Positions 35,941 to 45,232 of a stretch of 64,000 nt of DNA are shown in pieces (position 1 is the first letter of the stretch; every line of letters begins with the position of its first letter). Source of the stretch: Pseudoscardovia suis (GTDB lineage Bacteria; Actinomycetota; Actinomycetes; Actinomycetales; Bifidobacteriaceae); NCBI RefSeq assembly GCF_002797875.1, contig NZ_PGFC01000004.1, positions 1 to 64,000 on the forward strand, given 5' to 3'. The position numbers and the translations under genes were made by a program. Below the pieces are notes generated by a model, which saw only the letters and a program-made list of their open reading frames with translations, was not told where the DNA came from and did no database searches.

Positions 35941-37211
35941 TGGTTCCACCTCGCGGCATGCAGGGATTCCTGGGCAGAAACGCTGTCGGTGTCCCCATAG
36001 CTGTTGAGGAATTGTTCCAGTTCCTCCGCCGCCTTCTCATATTCCAATGCCGCGGCTTTCGTGTGCTTGCGCGCCTTGCGCAGCGGCTTCTCGGATAGCG
36101 GCGTGATGGGGTTGCCGTCAATTCCCGGCGTGGCGTCCTTGGCATGCTTGAGCGCGGAATCATACGCCTGCGCCGTGGCCCGCAACGCTTGCGCGCTGGA
36201 GCGAAGATTGCGCACGGTGCTGTGCAACAGTTCGAGCAGTTGTGATTCCTGAGGTTCGTCCGCTTCCGTTTCTGCGGCTGCGTGGCGTGGGCGAGGCGGT
36301 GCCGGTACCTCGAGGACAGGCTCGAGGGCAGGCTTGCTGAGTGCCGGGTTGGGCTGGTGGGGCGCCGGCGTGGGCGTTCCTGAACCGTGTGATGACGCCG
36401 CAGGGGCTGTATGGATTGGCGCAGCGGAGCTCGCTGTCACGTTGCTGAACGTGACATTGTTGCGCGATGCCACGGCGTCATTCGCCGTTTTGCCGTCGCG
36501 GATGGTGCTGGCATTGTTCTTGCCGACGTTTGGTAGCGCTTCAGTTTGTTTGGTGAGCTTGTCGTTTTGCTTGGTCGTGTTTTGCTTGGTCGTAGGTTTG
36601 TTGACCTGTGCCGGTTTGCCGTTTTGTTGTTGGTTCAACGCCTTTGCGTTCTGCTGGGCTTTTGCGTTTTGCTGGGCTTTTGCAATCGATTCTTTCGAGA
36701 TGAGGCGACGGCGGATCATCACGTCCATCGTTTCGCGCGGAATCCCCGTCGGTGCGCGCTTCGGGTCTTTGGTGAAGGCCTGTGATTGCTGTTGGGCGAA
36801 GAGCCTGGCGGTTTTCAGCGCCATCACAGGCGTTTCTTCGTCAATGGCATGGAAAGACACAGGGGCGTTGTGACGGCTGATTTCGTCAAGCACCGCTTGG
36901 ATGAGAGGGAAGTTCTTGCGCCCGGACGGTGTCGTCGGTTTGCGTCCTGATCGTGCGGCGTTGATTGCGGCAATCGCCTGCTGGCAGTCGGTTTTGATGG
37001 CAAGGCGCTGAGAGCCGGTGTGGGAGCGGAGCGCCTGCAAGATTCCGGTGAGGGCGCCTAGGTAGACGGTGCCATGTGGGGCGCCGCCATATTTGTGGGT
37101 GCTCGCATCCGCCCATGCCCATCCCATGGCCTGGGAGTTGGTGGTGGCCTCGGCGTGTATCACAATGATCGTCTTGTCGGTGCTTTTCGTTTTCGGGCCG
37201 TCCTTCCTCAC
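35937..37211 (-). CDS. RNase H-fold pseudoenzyme (paralogue 3)
   Basis: Protein of 424 residues, first of the three tandem genes. The fold is recognisable from the shared MGWAWADASTHKYGG and LGALTGILQALRSHTGSQRL segments, which align with paralogues 1 and 2. The catalytic positions have decayed: the first Asp is Glu21 (IHAEATT), the Glu is Ala53, only Asp75 (IKTDCQQAI) remains, and the GHAG...D motif is replaced (DEETPVMALKTARLF). It therefore probably cannot cleave hybrids. A Gln/Asn/Lys repeat linker (about 175-230, KAQQNAKAQQNAKA) leads to the helical C-terminal domain (about 325-424). The start is GTG 37211. It may be a regulatory or structural partner of the two active paralogues. Confidence 0.8.
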   Translation of the reverse strand: MRKDGPKTKSTDKTIIVIHAEATTNSQAMGWAWADASTHKYGGAPHGTVYLGALTGILQALRSHTGSQRLAIKTDCQQAIAAINAARSGRKPTTPSGRKNFPLIQAVLDEISRHNAPVSFHAIDEETPVMALKTARLFAQQQSQAFTKDPKRAPTGIPRETMDVMIRRRLISKESIAKAQQNAKAQQNAKALNQQQNGKPAQVNKPTTKQNTTKQNDKLTKQTEALPNVGKNNASTIRDGKTANDAVASRNNVTFSNVTASSAAPIHTAPAASSHGSGTPTPAPHQPNPALSKPALEPVLEVPAPPRPRHAAAETEADEPQESQLLELLHSTVRNLRSSAQALRATAQAYDSALKHAKDATPGIDGNPITPLSEKPLRKARKHTKAAALEYEKAAEELEQFLNSYGDTDSVSAQESLHAARWNQ

Positions 37212-37582
37212 CGTGAGCCGCGCAACGCGCGGGGCATTCAGCGTCTCAGCCTACCCATTGCCCTAGAGCAGCGCCGATGAGCATGAGGGGCATAGATGGT
37301 CACGGATTAAGTAAAACGTTCGATTTTATTGGTCAACCTTATTTCTGTTCGAATGAAACACCAACGGGAATTCCAAGGTCCCCGAACTTACGTGTGAAGC
37401 TGTTCGATGGTATTCTGGAAACAGGGAATCACAAAAGCCTGCGGACAAATGGTGTTCGGGCTATCGCCGACGGTCGCGCGCATTGCGCCACTTCGTCAGG
37501 CTAAGCCAAGGGGTAGCTGCGACAGCCGTCGTAAAACCGTAATGAGGCGGTAGACGTGATGTTGGGAAGGAGGCGAACGGTT
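37212..37582 (+). promoter_or_regulatory. Upstream region of the pilus operon
   Basis: This 371-bp gap separates divergent genes. It carries an A/T-rich island (37308-37380) unlike its surroundings, with GTTCGA recurring at 37318, 37347 and 37402. It is the likely promoter region of the pilus operon, though I cannot fix a -35/-10 pair. No gene is seen. Confidence 0.4.
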
Positions 37583-40390
37583 GTGCATATATTCATGCGT
37601 TCGACTTCTTCTGCCTGCGCTCCTTCTCGTCGCTCGCAGTTAGGCTCGCGGTCCAGCTCCCAACCCGGGGCATGGAGCTTCGCGCGGCATGCCATTGCTG
37701 CGGTTGTGGCGTTGGTGATGACATTGGCATTCGCGCTGATGCCGCTCGTCACAGCCGATTCCGCATCCGCTGCCGATACCACGCCCACCCCCACAGCCGC
37801 TTCCGCCGCTCCCGTTGATGCTTCCGACAACGGCGTGACCATCAAGCTGTTCGACTACAACACGGAGCGCCAGCCTTCCACCAGCTGGCCATTCACCGTG
37901 CCGTCCATCAACGACAATGACCATGCAATGAAGTTCGGTGATGTTTACGCCACCCGCTCAAATTTGTGGGGTGAGATTATCGATTACAGTTGCCGGCACC
38001 CGGCAATGAATCGGAACTGGAATTGCTGGACCGGGCGCCCGAATGAAGTCGCGCATCCCGGGATCGTCGCCAACAAGCTGACGGACGGATACCCCACGCT
38101 CAATCCCACGGTCACGAACAGCAGAGAAAGCCTCGACTACCTGTTCGGTGGCGCTACAGACAAGGCCGTCACCCAGTACCCCGTCTCGGGTGGTTTGCTG
38201 ATGCTCAACTCCACGGGTGCCTACCAGTTCGACAGCAGCAAGCAATACGCCCGTTATGATTCCTCCACCGGCCGCTTCACGCTCACCAACGGGGCACGCA
38301 GCACACAAAGTGCAGTGCCCAATTTCACGCCGTTCAACAAACGTTCCGACACCTCATATAACTATTCGTTCGGCATGTCCATCGAGTCGAAGTTCTACAT
38401 GCCCAAGGACGGCAAGATCAACGGTTCCGACATGGTGTTCACCTTCAGCGGCGATGACGATATGTGGCTGTTCATCGACGGCGCGCTCGCAATCGACCTT
38501 GGTGGCATCCACGGTGACCGCGGTGGCTCGATAGATTTCGCCACCGGCGCCATCACTTACGAACAAGGGGCGGCGAGCTGGTGGCAGGTCACGCGTCCCG
38601 CCACGCTCAGCGATGCGTTGCAGCAGGCCGGTCTGACATGGGATTCTTCGGATTTCAGCCAGCACACATTCAAACTGTTCTACCTGGAGCGCGGTGGCGG
38701 CGGTTCGAACTGCTATATGAGTTTCAACCTCCCCACCGTCCCCGAAGGCACGCTGGAACTGGGGAAGACAGTGGATTTCGGCAGTGCGGTGCCCATTGAC
38801 GACACGGCTTTCCGCTTCGCCGCGTACCTTGATTACGACGGCACCGAGGGCGGCTCCAACTTTAAGCGGTTCACCGGCAAATACGACGTCGTGGATTCTC
38901 GGGGCGCGTTGGTGGCGTCGAATCTGGATGCCACCGATGGCGTGATCACGCTGCACAACGGTCAAGTCGCCCGTCTCAAGGCACCTCCGGGCAAGACCAT
39001 TCGCGCCAATACGCGTTACTACGTCACGGAACTAGGTGTGGATGGCACCGATTACACCGCATCGGTGAGCGGCATGACGCTCACACGCAAGGCGGCAGGC
39101 ATGAGCACGCCCACATTGGAAGTGCAGAAAGTGTCACATCTGGGCTTCGTCAACACGGTGGCTTCCGGCAATACGTTCACCGCGCACGTCGCCAAGCAAT
39201 GCAGCAATTGCCCCGCCGATACCGTGAACTACATGCTGGTAACGATTGGCGGAGTGCCGTTCTCTGGCGCTTACACCGTCTCGGATACCGCACAAGCCGG
39301 CGGTATTGGCACCACGGAAAACACCACGAACGGCATCCTCACTCTCAAGCCCGGCCAAACGGCAACAATCCCAGGCATTGTGGGTGGCAATAGTGTGGCG
39401 GTGCGCGAAGTCGATTCCACCGGCGCGGCGTTTTCCGCCGCAGGATTCATGGCACCGCAGTATGCGATGACGGGCACTGCGCTCAGCGGCACGGCCTCCA
39501 CGCCTGCCGATGGTGGTGTGAGCGGTACCGCAGCCAGCGGCAGCAAGCTGCCGAGCAACGCTTCGTTGGACGTCACCGTGACGAACCAAGCCAAAAGCGT
39601 GCAGCTGGGCGGCTTTGCCAAGCTGCACAAGACCGTGACCCGGGATGCAGGCACTGCAGACGCGCAGGCATGGCGTGACGGCGACACCTTCCGCTTCCGC
39701 CTCGTGCCGATTGACGCGCAGGGCAATGAGTCCTACGGACTGCCCATGCCGTCGGAATGCAATGGCGCGACCGCAGCCAAACCCTGCACCATCACCATCG
39801 CCAAGCCTGCGGCAGCCGCCAGCGGTGGCTCCAATGCCTTGGATGCAGCGACCGCTGATTTTGGCACGCTCACATTCGTCACCGTGGGCACGTTCCGCTA
39901 CCGGGTCACCGAAGTCACCGGAGACACTGCGTTGCAACAGGTCTACCACTATTCCAAGGCGACCTACGACATCGTGGTGACGGTGACCGATGGCGCGGCC
40001 TCCGGCAGCGCGAACCCTAATGAATTGTCCGCCACGATGGCGGTCACCCGCACCGTGAATGACGACGGCACTCCCGCCGCCGACACAGTGGCGCAGAACG
40101 CGTTGCTGGAATTCACGAACACCAGTTTTCAGGCCCGCATGTTGCCCTTGACCGGTTCCCGGTCCGAGGCGTTGTGGACCGTTGCCGCGGCTGTGCTCGC
40201 GGCACTCACGCTCATCGCATGCCTTGTGTATGCGGTGGTGCGCAGGATTCTCAAACCCGTTCGTTGCGCGGAGGGCTCCGACGATCCGCTTCGGCATGCT
40301 GATTCATCCGCATTGGAGGAATCGCATGCCGCGGCAGACTCGTCACAGGCAGTCATTCAGCAGCAACCAGAGAAGAAAGCAAGGAGATAA
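37583..40390 (+). CDS. LPxTG pilus-tip / adhesin protein with fibro-slime domain
   Basis: Surface protein of 935 residues, sorted by sortase. A signal peptide (about 30-60, AIAAVVALVMTLAFALMPL) precedes a PA14-like fibro-slime domain (about 150-400; FSGDDDMWLFIDGALAIDLG near 285-310), then pilin-type Ig-like modules (about 395-850). The C-terminus has LPLTG at 854-858, a hydrophobic helix (about 866-885) and a basic tail. Being the first and largest gene before the backbone pilin and sortase C, it is probably the tip adhesin. Ligand is unknown; fibro-slime domains occur in carbohydrate- or matrix-associated proteins. I chose GTG 37583 because AAGGAGG lies 9 nt upstream; ATG 37595 is too far from it and ATG 37559 has no site. 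The backbone gene starts 2 bp after its stop. Confidence 0.88.
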   Translation: MHIFMRSTSSACAPSRRSQLGSRSSSQPGAWSFARHAIAAVVALVMTLAFALMPLVTADSASAADTTPTPTAASAAPVDASDNGVTIKLFDYNTERQPSTSWPFTVPSINDNDHAMKFGDVYATRSNLWGEIIDYSCRHPAMNRNWNCWTGRPNEVAHPGIVANKLTDGYPTLNPTVTNSRESLDYLFGGATDKAVTQYPVSGGLLMLNSTGAYQFDSSKQYARYDSSTGRFTLTNGARSTQSAVPNFTPFNKRSDTSYNYSFGMSIESKFYMPKDGKINGSDMVFTFSGDDDMWLFIDGALAIDLGGIHGDRGGSIDFATGAITYEQGAASWWQVTRPATLSDALQQAGLTWDSSDFSQHTFKLFYLERGGGGSNCYMSFNLPTVPEGTLELGKTVDFGSAVPIDDTAFRFAAYLDYDGTEGGSNFKRFTGKYDVVDSRGALVASNLDATDGVITLHNGQVARLKAPPGKTIRANTRYYVTELGVDGTDYTASVSGMTLTRKAAGMSTPTLEVQKVSHLGFVNTVASGNTFTAHVAKQCSNCPADTVNYMLVTIGGVPFSGAYTVSDTAQAGGIGTTENTTNGILTLKPGQTATIPGIVGGNSVAVREVDSTGAAFSAAGFMAPQYAMTGTALSGTASTPADGGVSGTAASGSKLPSNASLDVTVTNQAKSVQLGGFAKLHKTVTRDAGTADAQAWRDGDTFRFRLVPIDAQGNESYGLPMPSECNGATAAKPCTITIAKPAAAASGGSNALDAATADFGTLTFVTVGTFRYRVTEVTGDTALQQVYHYSKATYDIVVTVTDGAASGSANPNELSATMAVTRTVNDDGTPAADTVAQNALLEFTNTSFQARMLPLTGSRSEALWTVAAAVLAALTLIACLVYAVVRRILKPVRCAEGSDDPLRHADSSALEESHAAADSSQAVIQQQPEKKARR

Positions 40391-40392
40391 CC

Positions 40393-42252
40393 ATGAAAAC
40401 CTCAACTCATGCAGAAAAGGCCACTGCTCGCACTGCGGTGCATGGCGTTTCCCGCAGTTTCGTAGCGCTCATTGTCGCCGCGGTCGCAGCCATCGCCACG
40501 CTGCTGGCAATGGCATGGGCGCCTCAGGCTTCGTTGCCTGCAGCCCATGCAGACACCGGCACGAGCTCCATCACCGTGGTGAATGCTCAGAAGGGCCGTA
40601 TATACAATGCCTACCGTTTCGCCACATTCTCGGATGTGAAAGCGGCTGACGGCTCGGATTCCACGGTCGCGTCGCTTGATGTGACGACGATGCCGTGCCC
40701 GGCAAGCTCCACCAGCAAGGAGCAGTGCTGGAATTACCAGCTCAAGAACGCTTATGTGAGCGCCAAGAACGAGAACACGTCGCTGCCTGCTTGGGATACC
40801 GCCTATGAAGACAACGTCGCTGCGTTTCTCACCAAGCTGACCGGTGACCAGCTCGCCACCGTTATCAGCTATTTAGATATGCCCACGGGTGCCACGCCTG
40901 ATGGCACGGTCACCAATACTTCTGATGCTGCGAAGGACGTGACGATTTCTAGCATCCCCGAAGGCTGGTACGTGGTGGAGGATACCACCGATGGCGCGCG
41001 TAAGGCGGTTGTGGCTACCACAATCACGGCAAACGGCACGACCTACACGAAGTTCACGCTGAACGAAGGCGCCGGGCAGTCCGCCATCAACGATGCTCTG
41101 GGAAAGTTCTACGCCAAGGACGTTGATCCGCAGACGAAGCCGACCAAGCACGTTTACCTCGATGCAGGCCATACCACGGCGCAGCCGTTCGGCAACTTCA
41201 GCATTGGCGACACCTTGTATTACCACGTTGATGCGCATATCTCCGCGCACGCCGCCAATTACGACGACTATACGTTCGTGATTCGAGACCAAGCCACCCG
41301 TGGCCTGACGGTTGGCAAGTCCAGCGTGGTTCTCACTGAATCCGACACCCAAGACGGCACGGAAACCACCGTACCGACCACCGATTACACGGTGACGCTG
41401 ACCACTGCCACCGATGGAACCACGACGATGGATGTGTCGGTCAATTCCCCGAAGGCTCATGCCGGCAAGTTCCTGCATCTGTCGTATTCCGCCACCATCA
41501 ACGACGATATCGTCACTGCCGGCACATACACCACCACCGTGTCTACGAATGCGGATGGCACGGATGTGTCCAGCACCCAGGACGTTGCCGCGAACCGTGT
41601 GGAGAACCAGGCGCGCATCAACGCCAACAAGGAAGGATGGACGGCGCTTGACTCCGCAGTGGACTTCACCGGTTCCATCGCCTTCACGAAGGTGGGCGTG
41701 GGTGACCAGGCCAACGGGCTTAAAGGCGCCACATTCCAAGTGTTCAAGGGCGGTAGCGCAACGCAGTCCGACACCAACAAGCCGCTGACCTTCACCAAGG
41801 TGAGCGACGGCGTCTACAACTACGACCCGTCCTCCACGAACACCGACGTGGTGTCTGGCACTGACGGCACGGTCACGCTCCAAGGTCTCGCGGCAGGCAC
41901 GCAGCCCGGCGCAACCCAGCAATACACGCTGAACGAGACCTCCACCAATGTCTCGCTTGGCTACGCGCAGTCAATCCTCGCGCTGTTCACCGTCGACCAT
42001 ATGATTTCGAACGACGGCATAGTGACGAACACCGTGAGCAATAGCACCAACAACCACCTTGGCTTGGCTTCCGGCGCTGCGAACGCCATCAAGGTGAAGA
42101 ACGTGAAGAACTTCACCCAGCTGCCTCTCACTGGTGCAGCCGGCGTGGCGCTGTTCACGCTCATGGCGCTGGTGCTCGGCGGTGCTGCTGCCGTGCTGAC
42201 GGTCAAGTACCGTCGCACTCGCCAGCAGCTTGACGAGAGCCTGGCTGATTGA
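40393..42252 (+). CDS. Major pilin subunit, LPxTG-anchored isopeptide-forming type
   Basis: Backbone pilin of 619 residues polymerised by class C sortase through a pilin lysine. A signal peptide (about 20-53) ends near AAHADT. The chain carries pilin-type Ig domains, an E-box (YTLNETSTN with Glu515) that promotes intramolecular isopeptide bonds, and C-terminal LPLTG at 577-581 with membrane helix and RRTRQQ tail. The canonical pilin motif VYPK is not found; the best equivalent is FYAKD with Lys242, followed by KPTKHVYLD as at other pilin domain boundaries. ATG 40393 starts right after the tip gene stop, with AAGGAG upstream. Together with the tip gene and sortase it forms a complete SpaA/FimA-type operon. 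Confidence 0.92.
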   Translation: MKTSTHAEKATARTAVHGVSRSFVALIVAAVAAIATLLAMAWAPQASLPAAHADTGTSSITVVNAQKGRIYNAYRFATFSDVKAADGSDSTVASLDVTTMPCPASSTSKEQCWNYQLKNAYVSAKNENTSLPAWDTAYEDNVAAFLTKLTGDQLATVISYLDMPTGATPDGTVTNTSDAAKDVTISSIPEGWYVVEDTTDGARKAVVATTITANGTTYTKFTLNEGAGQSAINDALGKFYAKDVDPQTKPTKHVYLDAGHTTAQPFGNFSIGDTLYYHVDAHISAHAANYDDYTFVIRDQATRGLTVGKSSVVLTESDTQDGTETTVPTTDYTVTLTTATDGTTTMDVSVNSPKAHAGKFLHLSYSATINDDIVTAGTYTTTVSTNADGTDVSSTQDVAANRVENQARINANKEGWTALDSAVDFTGSIAFTKVGVGDQANGLKGATFQVFKGGSATQSDTNKPLTFTKVSDGVYNYDPSSTNTDVVSGTDGTVTLQGLAAGTQPGATQQYTLNETSTNVSLGYAQSILALFTVDHMISNDGIVTNTVSNSTNNHLGLASGAANAIKVKNVKNFTQLPLTGAAGVALFTLMALVLGGAAAVLTVKYRRTRQQLDESLAD

Positions 42253-42312
42253 TTCCCGTCGCGCGGATTGCGTGATCGCTGGGGACGCGTGTAAGCGCGC
42301 GCACCACGGAAC

Positions 42313-42360
42313 GCAATACCGAGCGCAACACACAGCGCAATACCGAGCGCAACACAGATG
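42313..42360. repeat. 24-bp direct repeat, two copies
   Basis: GCAATACCGAGCGCAACACA starts at 42313 and again at 42337 in the short gap before the sortase gene. The second copy runs into the sortase start codon. Confidence 0.7.
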
Positions 42361-43404
42361 ATGCATCAGCACAACACAAGCGGCGCGGAGCCAACGGGGA
42401 CTTCTTCTGAGGTCACTGCTTTCATAGCGGTGCCTTTCGACGAGGTCCTCCGGCTCCGCGCCGCTTGCATGCGACGGCGCACCATCATGCGGCAGCTGCG
42501 TGTGCTCAAGACGGTGATTGTGCTGTTGGCGGTGGCGGCGCTGACCGTGGGGTTGTATCCCACGGTGGTGCAATTGCAGTCCGCGCGGCGCTTGCAATCC
42601 GTGGCGGTGAGTTCCGAGCAGGATGTGGCATCGTGGCCGGCTGACAAAGTGGATCAGGTGCTGGCTGCTGCGCGCGATTACAATGCTCGGCTTGCCCAAT
42701 CCGGCCAGCCGCAGCTGGGCGAGGGCGCCGATCCGTTCACCACATCGGACGGGCGGTCGGCGGATGTCGGCGGTGCCGGTGCTGGCGGGGATGCCGGTGC
42801 CAGCGGCGCTGATTCCTCGGCGGCGGATTACGAATCCCAATTGGCAGGTTCCGGCGGCGTGATGGGCACAGTGCGCGTGCCCAAGATCAGCGTGGAGCTG
42901 CCCATTTACCATGGCACGTCGGACGCGGCGCTCGCATCGGGGGCGGGGCATCTCTACGGCACGTCGCTGCCGGTCGGCGGCCCCTCTACACATGCCGTGA
43001 TTACCGGCCATCGCGGGCTTGCAACGGCGCAGATGTTCACGCGCCTCAACGAGATCGAGATTGGCGACTACCTGTACATCACCGTGATGGACCGCACGCT
43101 GGCATACGAGGTGGATTCCATCGACGTCATCGACCCCACGGATTCCTCACGCCTGCGTATCGTGCCCGGGCAGGATCGCCTGACGCTGATGACCTGCACC
43201 CCCTATGGTGTCAATACCCACCGTCTGCTTGTCTCGGGCCATCGCGTGCCCTACCCGGCGGATGCGCCGGAGCCCTCCGCAGTGGCGGATGCGCGTCGCG
43301 AGCTGCACGTCTTGTGGGCGGTGCTGGCGGCGTGCACGGTGCTGGCGTTCATGGCGGAACGTCGGCGCTCGCGGTGGATGCCACGGCGCCACGCCGCGCA
43401 ATAG
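42358..43404 (+). CDS. srtC: Class C (pilus-assembly) sortase
   Basis: Membrane transpeptidase of 348 residues that links pilin subunits through LPxTG-Thr and pilin Lys. The N-terminal membrane helix (about 48-68, VLKTVIVLLAVAALTVGLYP) is followed by an exoplasmic domain. Catalytic residues are His218 (VITGHRGLATAQMF) and Cys280 (LTLMTCTPYGVNTHRLLVSG), with the Arg in the same motif. A C-terminal membrane helix (about 315-330) is typical of class C. A Gly/Ala/Ser-rich insertion (about 122-160) precedes the core; the class C lid motif (DPF/W) appears as GADPFT near residue 123. It is the third gene of the pilus operon. ATG 42358 lacks a ribosome site, and internal starts are possible. Confidence 0.92.
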   Translation: MMHQHNTSGAEPTGTSSEVTAFIAVPFDEVLRLRAACMRRRTIMRQLRVLKTVIVLLAVAALTVGLYPTVVQLQSARRLQSVAVSSEQDVASWPADKVDQVLAAARDYNARLAQSGQPQLGEGADPFTTSDGRSADVGGAGAGGDAGASGADSSAADYESQLAGSGGVMGTVRVPKISVELPIYHGTSDAALASGAGHLYGTSLPVGGPSTHAVITGHRGLATAQMFTRLNEIEIGDYLYITVMDRTLAYEVDSIDVIDPTDSSRLRIVPGQDRLTLMTCTPYGVNTHRLLVSGHRVPYPADAPEPSAVADARRELHVLWAVLAACTVLAFMAERRRSRWMPRRHAAQ

Positions 43405-43712
43405 AGGCGTGGCGCGCGGGCGGCAACATGACCGGTGGCAGGGTGCCGCGGCCGGTGGCAGGGCGGCCGGTGATTGGGCTGCGCAGTGCCAGCGCGTTCG
43501 GCAATTCTGTTGTGTTCGGCTATTGTTGGTAGTGACACGTGGTTTCTGACAATGTATGTCAGGGGATTCCGCGGATCAGGCTGTGGCTAGGCATGCAATG
43601 AAGCGCAGGCTATACCATAGGGCGGTGGAATCTTCGAGCGGAGGCTCGAAAGCGGAGAGAGCGGTTACATTGGCTACCTGCCAACGCAACCAAAATATGG
43701 GAAGAGGCAATT
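43405..43712 (+). promoter_or_regulatory. Gap upstream of prepilin gene 1
   Basis: This 308-bp gap separates the sortase gene from the first prepilin. It holds a 7-bp hairpin (TTCGAGC/GCTCGAA, 43633-43650) about 60 bp before the start codon, in the likely 5' leader. No gene is apparent. Confidence 0.35.
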
Positions 43713-44210
43713 ATGAACATGGTTTCTCGTGCGCTGGCTCGTCGCCAGAAGGGTGAGAAGGGCTTCACGCTGGTGGAGCTGCTTGTGGTGGTCATCATCA
43801 TCGGCATCCTGGCGGCTGTGTCCGTGCCGATCTATCTGAACCAGCGCAAGTCCGCGTGGAATTCGAACGCCGAGCAGGACGTGAAGAACGCGCAGATCGC
43901 AGTGGAAAACTGGATGGTGGAAAACAATGGCACGCTGCCTGAGACGTCAGGGTCAGACGAGTGGAAGTGCGACGGCGACAAGAAGGGGGGCTTGGCATCG
44001 GATAGCGAGGGGTCAGACAAACTAGTCGTGACATGCTCCCCGGGCGTGATCGTGGTTGTCAGGCCCGCTGAAACGCCTGCCGGCGAAACCGTGTATACGT
44101 CCTATACCATTCGCGGTTGGCACAAGCAGGGCACAAAGACGTATTACTACGATTCCGTAAATTCGTCCGCCCTCCAATCCACGGACGGCATCAATAAGAA
44201 GCCTTTCTAG
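43713..44210 (+). CDS. Type IV-like prepilin 1
   Basis: Prepilin of 165 residues with a class III signal peptide: the basic leader ends KGEKG before FTLVELLVVVIIIGILAAVS, so a prepilin peptidase would cut after Gly17 and methylate Phe. The next residues form the long hydrophobic helix (about 18-45) that packs pilus or pseudopilus cores. The rest (about 50-165) is a small globular head containing two Cys residues (WKCDGD, VTCSPG) likely to form the disulfide loop. No assembly ATPase, platform protein or prepilin peptidase is in the window, so the machinery is encoded elsewhere. AAGAGG precedes ATG 43713. It may be a minor pilin, pseudopilin or competence-type pilin. Confidence 0.9.
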   Translation: MNMVSRALARRQKGEKGFTLVELLVVVIIIGILAAVSVPIYLNQRKSAWNSNAEQDVKNAQIAVENWMVENNGTLPETSGSDEWKCDGDKKGGLASDSEGSDKLVVTCSPGVIVVVRPAETPAGETVYTSYTIRGWHKQGTKTYYYDSVNSSALQSTDGINKKPF

Positions 44211-44681
44211 GCGTAGTTGCGCTGTCGGTAGTTGCGCTGTCGTGAGGTGCGGTGCATGAGCGCGTCTGCATGGCTGTGGGGCCATACAGACGCGCTTTTT
44301 TCGTGGGGCGCGTGTTGCCTAGGTGGTCGTGGGGGTGTTCGTTTGTGTGCTGGTGGGTGTGTTCGTTGGGGTGTTCGAGGTTGGTGTTGTTCGGCGTGTC
44401 GTGTGTTGTGGCGCGGTTTTTCATCAATTGTGGTGGTTTTGTGAAGGTTTTGGTTTTTGCAATTCCTTCACATTCGGGTATTGTATGAGTCAGGTTCCGA
44501 GAAAGGAATCGCAACCAGACAGCGTTTGTCCGGTTGGTGGAGGGCTCCATAAGGGGTTTTCCGAAAAGGGATATCGAGGGATATCAGCGTTTCGTCCGTC
44601 CTGGGTTTGCCGTTGTCGGCTTCCCGCGGGTGGTACGTTTCGCAGTATAGGCGGCGGTTTTCCGCCGGGGAAGAGGCAATT
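44211..44681 (+). other. Intercistronic region between the two prepilin genes
   Basis: After the terminator at 44259-44301 lies a G/T-rich stretch (44303-44450) with GTGTTCGTT-type repeats, then a region with possible promoter character. The last 15 bp before gene 2 (AAGAGGCAATT) match the leader of gene 1. No other gene is seen. Confidence 0.5.
44259..44301 (+). terminator. Strong terminator of prepilin gene 1
   Basis: A 16-bp stem with one mismatch (44259-44274 with 44281-44296) and a 6-nt loop is followed by TTTTTT. Confidence 0.92.
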
Positions 44682-45146
44682 ATGAACATGGTTTCTCGTG
44701 CGCTGGCTCGTCGCCAGAAGGGTGAGAAGGGCTTCACGCTGGTGGAGCTGCTTGTGGTGGTCATCATCATCGGCATCCTGGCGGCTGTGTCCGTGCCGAT
44801 CTATCTGAACCAGCGCAGGTCCGCTTGGAATTCGAACGCCGAGCAGGACGTGAAGAACGCCCAGGTGCAGATCGAGACCGCGATGACCAACAACAACGGC
44901 ACCCTGGCGGGCCTTACCGGATTGACGGCGGGAAAGGCAGTGCAGTGCACCGGTGGCACGACGGGTGGCAACGCCACCTTTGGTGACCAGACGATCACCT
45001 GCTCTCCGGGCGTGACGCTCAGCGTGACCCCGAACGGCACGACGTACACGATTTCGGGCCATCATGAGAATGGCACGAAGACGTATACCTACGACTCCGC
45101 GACGAACTCCTCGGTGCAGGTCTCTGATGGCATTCCTACGGCCTGA
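44682..45146 (+). CDS. Type IV-like prepilin 2
   Basis: Prepilin of 154 residues. From about 13 bp before the start codon to roughly codon 60, the DNA is almost identical to prepilin 1; only a few substitutions occur, e.g. Lys-to-Arg in NQRRSAWNSN. The same peptidase cleavage site and hydrophobic helix are therefore present. The head domain (about 60-154) is unrelated in detail, Thr/Gly-rich (LAGLTGLTAGKAVQC), with two Cys residues (VQCTGG, ITCSPG). The CSPGV segment is shared in context. AAGAGG lies before ATG 44682. It has its own terminator, so each pilin is an independent unit. The pattern suggests a duplication followed by head divergence or N-terminal gene conversion. Confidence 0.9.
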   Translation: MNMVSRALARRQKGEKGFTLVELLVVVIIIGILAAVSVPIYLNQRRSAWNSNAEQDVKNAQVQIETAMTNNNGTLAGLTGLTAGKAVQCTGGTTGGNATFGDQTITCSPGVTLSVTPNGTTYTISGHHENGTKTYTYDSATNSSVQVSDGIPTA

Positions 45147-45232
45147 GCCTGTGGGAGTGGCGGTTCTGTCATGATGGCGGGCGTGTGAGCGGGTCCTCGG
45201 CGTAGGGCTTGCAATCACGGTTCCCATCCCCA

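Noticed and set aside
42203-42394. Possible small gene between the pilin and sortase genes
   Set aside because: The frame is explained by a 24-bp direct repeat and lies antisense to the ends of two real genes.
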